This document shows, in pieces, positions 5,549 to 9,324 of a DNA stretch of 9,324 nt. The stretch lies in the NCBI GenBank assembly GCA_038230275.1, contig JBBRNO010000199.1, positions 1-9,324 on the forward strand, written 5' to 3'. The position numbers were made by a program, and so were the translations under genes. Each line of letters begins with the position of its first letter. Position 1 is the first letter of the stretch. Source of the DNA: JANXXV01 sp038230275. Its GTDB lineage: Bacteria > Acidobacteriota > Terriglobia > Bryobacterales > Bryobacteraceae. The notes below the pieces were generated by a model. The model searched no databases. It saw nothing but the letters and a program-made list of their open reading frames with translations, and was not told the DNA's origin.

Positions 5549-7126
5549 ATGCCCGAAGCCAGTCTCAATCCCGCTGCTCTGCCCGCGTTCGTAAATGAGC
5601 CATATGCGGATTTTTCGCGGCCCGAAAATCGGGCGGCCATGGAAGCGGCGCTCGCGGGCGTGCGGGCGAAATTTGGCGTGGAATATCCGTTGCTGATTGC
5701 GGGGGAGCGGATTGAGACTGGCGACCGGCTGCGATCTTTGAATCCGTCGCGGCCGGCTGAAGTGGTGGGCATTCATCACAAGGCGACGGCGGAGTTGGCG
5801 GTGAAGGCCGTGGAAGCGGCGTTTGCTTTCTTTCCGGAATGGAGCAGGACGCCCGCGGTTACGCGAGTGGAGATGCTGTTCCGGGCGGCAGCGATTTTGC
5901 GGCGGCGCAAGATGGAGTTCAATGCGTGGCTGGCGGTGGAGTCTGGCAAGACTTGGCCGGAAGCGGAAGCGGAAGTGGCCGAGGCGATTGATTTCTGCGA
6001 GTACTATGCGCGTCAGATGCTGCGGTTTAGCGCGCCGGAAGCGCCGGTGCAACTGCCGGGGGAAAAAGATCAGATGATCTATATTCCGCTGGGAGTGGGG
6101 ATTGTGATTCCGCCTTGGAATTTCGCGCTGGCGATTCTGGCGGGGATGGCGACGGCGGCGCTGGTGGCTGGAAACACGGTGATTATCAAGCCGTCCAGCG
6201 ATACGCCTACCGTGGCGCAAAAATTCGCTGAGGTTTTGCTGGAAGCGGGATTTCCGGCACGGAGTTTTTCGCTCTTGACCGGGAGCGGGGCGCTGGTGGG
6301 CGATGTGCTGGTGCAGCATCCGAAGACGCGGTTTATTTCGTTTACCGGGTCGCGCGATGTAGGGCTGCGCATCAATGAGCTGGCGGCGAAACCGCGGAAG
6401 GGTCAGATTTGGATCCGGCGGGTGGTGGCGGAGATGGGTGGCAAGGACGCGATTATCGTGGATAGCGATACGGACGTCGAGCGGGCGGTGACGGGTGTGC
6501 TGCAATCGGCATTTGGGTATCAGGGACAGAAGTGTTCGGCGTGTTCGCGGGCGATTGTGGATGCGAAGATCTACGATGAGTTTTTGGAATTGTTGGGCAC
6601 GAAGGTAGATGCTTTGACAGTGGGGCCGACTGACGATCCGGCTTATTACATGGGCCCGGTGATCAATGCCGGCGCAAAGAAGTCGATTCTGGAATACATC
6701 GAGACGGGCAAGTTGGAAGGGCGGTTGGTTGCGGGCGGCGAGGCGCTAGAGGGCGACGGGTATTTCATTCGGCCCACCGTGATTGCCGATATTGAAGCGA
6801 CGGACCGGCTGTTTCAGGAAGAGATCTTTGGCCCGGTGCTGGCGGTTTCAAAAGCGCGGGATTTCGATCATGCTTTGGAACTGGCCAACGATACGGAATA
6901 TGGGCTGACGGGCGCAGTTTACACCAACGACCGGGCGAAGATTGAGAAGGCCCGGGAGCAGTTCTTCGTTGGGAATTTATATATTAACCGGAAATGCACG
7001 GGTGCGATGGTGGGCGCTCATCCATTTGGCGGATTTAATATGTCGGGAACGGATTCGAAGGCGGGCGGGCCGGATTATCTGTTGCAATTTCTGCAAGCGA
7101 AGTCTATTGCGGAGAAGATTGGCTAG
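5549..7126 (+). CDS. pruA: L-glutamate gamma-semialdehyde (P5C) dehydrogenase
   Basis: The enzyme oxidises glutamate gamma-semialdehyde (open form of delta-1-pyrroline-5-carboxylate) to glutamate with NAD+, the second step of proline breakdown and the end of arginine/ornithine catabolism. The 525-residue product is a stand-alone P5C dehydrogenase of normal length, not a PutA fusion. Aldehyde dehydrogenase residues are present: Asn191 in PPWNFALAI, Lys214 in VIIKPSSDT, FTGS at 265-268, Glu295 in AEMGGKDAI and catalytic Cys329 in GYQGQKCSACSR. The late EEIFGPVLAV (424-433) and KCTGAMVGAHPFGGFNMSGT (482-501) are diagnostic of the P5C dehydrogenase branch. ATG at 5549 has GGAGGA 6 nt upstream, within the end of ytxH. 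The stop TAG abuts the ATG of the next gene directly. No proline dehydrogenase gene is in the window. An alternative symbol would be rocA. Confidence 0.95.
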   Translation: MPEASLNPAALPAFVNEPYADFSRPENRAAMEAALAGVRAKFGVEYPLLIAGERIETGDRLRSLNPSRPAEVVGIHHKATAELAVKAVEAAFAFFPEWSRTPAVTRVEMLFRAAAILRRRKMEFNAWLAVESGKTWPEAEAEVAEAIDFCEYYARQMLRFSAPEAPVQLPGEKDQMIYIPLGVGIVIPPWNFALAILAGMATAALVAGNTVIIKPSSDTPTVAQKFAEVLLEAGFPARSFSLLTGSGALVGDVLVQHPKTRFISFTGSRDVGLRINELAAKPRKGQIWIRRVVAEMGGKDAIIVDSDTDVERAVTGVLQSAFGYQGQKCSACSRAIVDAKIYDEFLELLGTKVDALTVGPTDDPAYYMGPVINAGAKKSILEYIETGKLEGRLVAGGEALEGDGYFIRPTVIADIEATDRLFQEEIFGPVLAVSKARDFDHALELANDTEYGLTGAVYTNDRAKIEKAREQFFVGNLYINRKCTGAMVGAHPFGGFNMSGTDSKAGGPDYLLQFLQAKSIAEKIG

Positions 7127-8266
7127 ATGAAGATTACGGCCGTCGAGACGATCTATCTTTCGCGCGGTATTCAAGTTCATGCGGGGCCGATTCAATGGCT
7201 CTGGGTGCGCATTCACACGGATGAAGGGCTGGTTGGGTTGGGCGAGACCTATCCCTGGCCGGAGGCGGAAGGGGCGGTGGTGCGGCGGGCGCTGGCGCCG
7301 GTGTTGCTGGGTCGGGATTCGTCGCGGATCGATAGGCTGTGGGCCGACATGTTCGAGGCGATCAGCTACAGCGGCTGGGCGGGCGCGGAGCTGCGGGCGA
7401 TCAGCGCGGTGGACATGGCGTTGTGGGATCTGGCGGGGAAGCGGGCAGGGGTTCCAGTTTACCAATTGTTGGGCGGAGCCTCCCGGGATTCTATCCGCAC
7501 CTACAACACCTGTTACGACCATGTGGATTTTCTGACCGAGCCGGTGAAGTTGGCGCGGGAACTTCTCGATAGCGGGATTCACGCGATGAAGATCTGGCCA
7601 TTCGATCCGGTTGCGCGGAAGACACGCGGCCAGTTTATTACGCGCGAGCAGATGCGGGAAGGCGCGGAGCCGCTGCGCAAGATCAAAGAAGAGTTTGGGA
7701 CGGATATGGAAGTGGCGATGGAATTCCACGGGTTTTGGAATTTGACCTCGGCTATCCAGATCGCGCAGGAGTTGGAGCAGTATTCTCCAATGTGGCTGGA
7801 AGAGATGCTGCCGCAAGATAATCTGGCGGCGTATGCGGAGTTGGCCGCGGCTACGAATTTGCCACTGTGTTTGAGTGAACGGCTGATGACGCGATGGGGA
7901 TTCCGCGAGTTGATGGATAGTGGGGCGGCGCGGATTGTGATGCCGGACATTTCATGGTGCGGTGGAATCTCAGAGGCCAAGAAGATTGCGACGATGGCGG
8001 AGACGCATTACCGTCCGATTGCGCCGCATAACTGCGGGGGGCCTGTGCTTCATGCGGCTTCGTTGCATTTGGCGGCGAACGTGCCTAATCTTTTCATCCT
8101 GGAGTCGGTGCGGCGGCATTATCGCGACGAGTATGGCGGGTTGGTGCACGGAACGGCAGTGGCGAAGAATGGAGAGTTTGCTTTGCCTGCCGGGCCTGGG
8201 CTTGGAGTGGAACTGACGGCGGAAGTTTTGGCGCGCGAGGACGCTACTATTGCGCGGATGGAGTAG
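7127..8266 (+). CDS. Enolase-superfamily (mandelate racemase/MLE) dehydratase-like enzyme
   Basis: This 379-residue protein is of the mandelate racemase/muconate lactonizing family, whose members abstract the proton alpha to a carboxylate with Mg2+ help. The capping domain lies at about 1-125, with AISAVDMALWDLAGKRAGVP at 91-110. The barrel has probable metal ligands Glu199 (AMEFHG), Glu225 or Glu226 (WLEEM) and Glu251 (SERL). An Asp274 (MPDISWCGG) and His301 (PIAPHNCGGP) pair forms the usual His-Asp dyad. His201, two residues after the first ligand, recalls the acid His of D-galactonate dehydratase. Lys155 is followed by Trp157 where many relatives have a second catalytic Lys (KxK). A sugar-acid dehydratase is therefore favoured over a racemase, but the substrate is not determined. 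The ATG follows the P5C dehydrogenase stop with no gap, with GGAGAAG just upstream. The 3' end overlaps the convergent osmC-like gene by 20 bp. Confidence 0.85.
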   Translation: MKITAVETIYLSRGIQVHAGPIQWLWVRIHTDEGLVGLGETYPWPEAEGAVVRRALAPVLLGRDSSRIDRLWADMFEAISYSGWAGAELRAISAVDMALWDLAGKRAGVPVYQLLGGASRDSIRTYNTCYDHVDFLTEPVKLARELLDSGIHAMKIWPFDPVARKTRGQFITREQMREGAEPLRKIKEEFGTDMEVAMEFHGFWNLTSAIQIAQELEQYSPMWLEEMLPQDNLAAYAELAAATNLPLCLSERLMTRWGFRELMDSGAARIVMPDISWCGGISEAKKIATMAETHYRPIAPHNCGGPVLHAASLHLAANVPNLFILESVRRHYRDEYGGLVHGTAVAKNGEFALPAGPGLGVELTAEVLAREDATIARME

Positions 8267-8660
8267 CGGGCTGGGCGATGCGCACCTGCAGGTCCAGCTT
8301 GTCGTGCAGAGTGTTCACCATGATGCAGCCGCGTTCGGCGATCTCGACTAGTTTTTCCAATAGATCGCGATCCTGACAGTCGGCGGAAACGTTTAGTTCC
8401 ACTTGGGAGAAGCGTGCCGGCGCGCCTTCGACGGTTGCGGTGACTTCCGTTAGCACATTCGAGACTTCGGCCTGTCTGGCTTTGATGGCCGCGAGGAGGT
8501 TGCTCAGGAAGCAGCCGCCGATGGCCGCGAGGAAGAGCTCGCCACCCATGGGGCCTTGGTCGGTTCCTCCCTTTTCGGTGGGCCTGTCGATGGTGACGTT
8601 GTGATTGCGGATGGTGGCTTCGGAGGCGGAAGCGGAGGTCTGTCGGACTTGAATCGTCAT
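8247..8660 (-). CDS. OsmC-family protein
   Basis: OsmC/Ohr proteins are thiol peroxidases that reduce organic hydroperoxides in the cytoplasm, although some family members lack proven peroxidase activity. This 137-residue protein shows the family pattern: GPMGGELFLAAIGGCFLSNL (36-55) with Cys50, and IAERGCIMVNTL (107-118) with Cys112. These match the peroxidatic and resolving cysteines of OsmC. There is an additional Cys95. The length is normal. The ATG at 8660 is preceded by a weak purine stretch (AGAAGA), and a possible -10 element TAAGAT (8675-8680) lies just upstream on the same strand. It is convergent with the enolase-superfamily gene, overlapping its last 20 bp. It is probably monocistronic. 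Whether it acts in peroxide defence here cannot be told from context. Confidence 0.9.
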   Translation of the reverse strand: MTIQVRQTSASASEATIRNHNVTIDRPTEKGGTDQGPMGGELFLAAIGGCFLSNLLAAIKARQAEVSNVLTEVTATVEGAPARFSQVELNVSADCQDRDLLEKLVEIAERGCIMVNTLHDKLDLQVRIAQPATPSAQ

Positions 8661-8953
8661 GATGCTTGTCTTCTATCTTAGTTGATTGTGCCGTCTTTTT
8701 TAGGTGCTCCATGCGGTTCAACGTCTGACGCGGCGCAGAGCGGCGATGGCTTCCTGGTTGCGGCCGGTGGCGGAGTTGATGGCGGCCACTCGCGCTTTGG
8801 GAACTGGCGCGCCGCTGGTATCAGGAACCGTTCCGGAGATGGTTCCGGTGGGATCGACGGAGACAGTAAAGTGACGGTACGAGGGCCAAAGCGAAAATAG
8901 CCCGTAGTCTAGCGCTGATTTGCTTCCCGCGCTGCCAGAGTATATTGGAGCGT
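8661..8953. other. Intergenic region between osmC-like and oxidoreductase genes
   Basis: About 290 bp separate the two intact genes. Besides the domain remnant at 8718-8870, it holds a run of seven T (8695-8701) without a convincing preceding stem, and a possible -10 for the osmC-like gene. I see no tRNA, repeat array or other gene. Confidence 0.5.
8718..8870 (-). pseudogene. Remnant of a carboxypeptidase-regulatory/TonB-receptor-type domain
   Basis: The minus-strand reading has DPTGTISGTVPDTSGAPVPK and RVAAINSATGRNQEAI before a TGA at 8718-8720. GTISGTVxDTSGAxVPxAxVxAxNxATG is the classic opening of carboxypeptidase-regulatory domains at the N-terminus of large outer-membrane TonB-dependent receptors in Acidobacteria. 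Only the first strands of the domain remain (about 50 residues). The sequence then turns into LRRVRR and stops, with no receptor following. The only ATG in this frame lies at 9041, inside the opposite-strand oxidoreductase gene, so an intact start is lacking. It is best read as a truncated leftover. A short genuine secreted peptide is not excluded, but no signal peptide is visible. Its domain resembles the intact small protein at 4099-4467 in type only. Confidence 0.6.
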
Positions 8954-9324
8954 ATGGAACGACGACATTTCCTGATGGGATCACTGGCGGCGGCCACGGG
9001 CGTGCGGCGCGCCGGAGCGGCGCCGAGCCCCAATGACACAATTCGTGTGGCCTGCGTCGGTGTACACGCCCAGGGGCGCACGCACATTCGCAAATACAGC
9101 GAGATGCAGAACGTGGAAATCGCCGCGATTTGCGACATCGACGAGACGGTGCTGAATGCCCGGATCGGCGAGATTGAGAAGAGCGGGAAGAAGCGGCCGG
9201 CAGCGTTCACGGATCTGCGGAAATTGCTGGAAGACAAATCCATCGACGCGATTTCCATTGCGACGCCGAACCACAATCACACGCTGCAAACGGTGTGGGC
9301 CTGCCAGGCGGGAAAGCACGTTTA
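8954..9324 (+). CDS. Tat-exported Gfo/Idh/MocA-family oxidoreductase, 3' end beyond the window
   Basis: The frame opens at ATG 8954 with GGAG (8947-8950) 3 nt upstream and stays open to the right edge, so only the first 123 residues are present. The N-terminus MERRHFLMGSLAAATGV carries an RRxFL twin-arginine signal, with probable cleavage after RAGAA (residue 23). The NAD(P)-binding Rossmann part follows: IRVACVGVHAQGRTHIRKY, then AAICDID with the acidic cofactor-binding residue, and ISIATPNHNHT, the signature of this family. The glycine motif is GVHAQG rather than the more usual GxGxxG, which is tolerated in the family. The next residues expected (KHVYVEKP) are cut by the edge. Such exported enzymes are common in Acidobacteria and Planctomycetes and act on sugars or sugar acids; the substrate is unknown. 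It is transcribed divergently from the remnant just upstream. Confidence 0.88.
   Translation, partial: MERRHFLMGSLAAATGVRRAGAAPSPNDTIRVACVGVHAQGRTHIRKYSEMQNVEIAAICDIDETVLNARIGEIEKSGKKRPAAFTDLRKLLEDKSIDAISIATPNHNHTLQTVWACQAGKHV

Noticed and set aside
5318..6505. 395-codon minus-strand open frame
   Set aside because: It is antisense to ytxH and the P5C dehydrogenase gene. Its composition is Arg/His/Pro-rich low-complexity, typical of a shadow frame.
6977..7816. 279-codon minus-strand open frame
   Set aside because: It is antisense to the dehydrogenase and enolase-superfamily genes, rich in Arg, Pro and His, with no recognisable domain.
8680..8702. T-run as an intrinsic terminator
   Set aside because: The seven T are not preceded by a stable GC stem on the plus strand.
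1..9324. CRISPR array, tRNA, rRNA or insertion sequence
   Set aside because: I saw no regularly spaced direct repeats, cloverleaf-type sequence, rRNA-like stretch, transposase motif or paired terminal repeats.

Overview
The window is GC-rich bacterial chromosome carrying mostly metabolic genes, packed on both strands. The best guess for the source is an acidobacterium of the Solibacter/Bryobacter kind. This rests on the mix of a carboxypeptidase-regulatory-like domain protein, a second broken copy of that domain, a Tat-exported Gfo/Idh/MocA oxidoreductase, a lone nuoB and a long MalQ. It is inference, because no rRNA or marker phylogeny is available here.

Layout. (1) 1-1077 is a decayed, gene-poor stretch. 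Its left edge holds a DUF4160-family gene on the minus strand that runs off the window. Upstream of that gene are a short cyclophilin-like C-terminal remnant, an unassigned broken minus-strand reading frame and a perfect 10-bp inverted repeat. (2) 1078-3324 (minus) is a long 4-alpha-glucanotransferase gene, malQ, with all three GH77 catalytic acids and a TTG start. (3) 3377-3928 (plus) is nuoB, divergent from malQ by 52 bp and with no other complex I gene beside it. (4) 4099-5176 (minus) is a two-gene unit: a COG1926-type phosphoribosyltransferase followed 19 nt later by a small secreted carboxypeptidase-regulatory-like protein. (5) 5285-8266 (plus) is a tightly coupled three-gene operon: a YtxH-like membrane protein, delta-1-pyrroline-5-carboxylate dehydrogenase (gaps of 3 and 0 nt), and an enolase-superfamily acid-sugar dehydratase-like enzyme. 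(6) 8247-8660 (minus) is an OsmC-family protein converging on the operon with a 20-bp 3' overlap. (7) 8718-8870 (minus) is a leftover of a carboxypeptidase-regulatory/TonB-receptor-type beta domain. (8) 8954 to the right edge (plus) is the N-terminal part of a Tat-signal Gfo/Idh/MocA oxidoreductase.

How the genes fit together. The clearest functional theme is catabolic: glutamate-semialdehyde oxidation (proline/arginine breakdown), a sugar-acid dehydratase-like enzyme, maltodextrin disproportionation and an exported sugar-type oxidoreductase. nuoB would supply one subunit to a complex I encoded elsewhere. I found no CRISPR array, tRNA, rRNA, complete insertion sequence or convincing defence system. 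I also see no strong case for a new multi-gene system. The most unusual points are the two-gene phosphoribosyltransferase/secreted-protein unit, the YtxH-P5CDH-enolase operon, and the graveyard of small gene fragments on the left.
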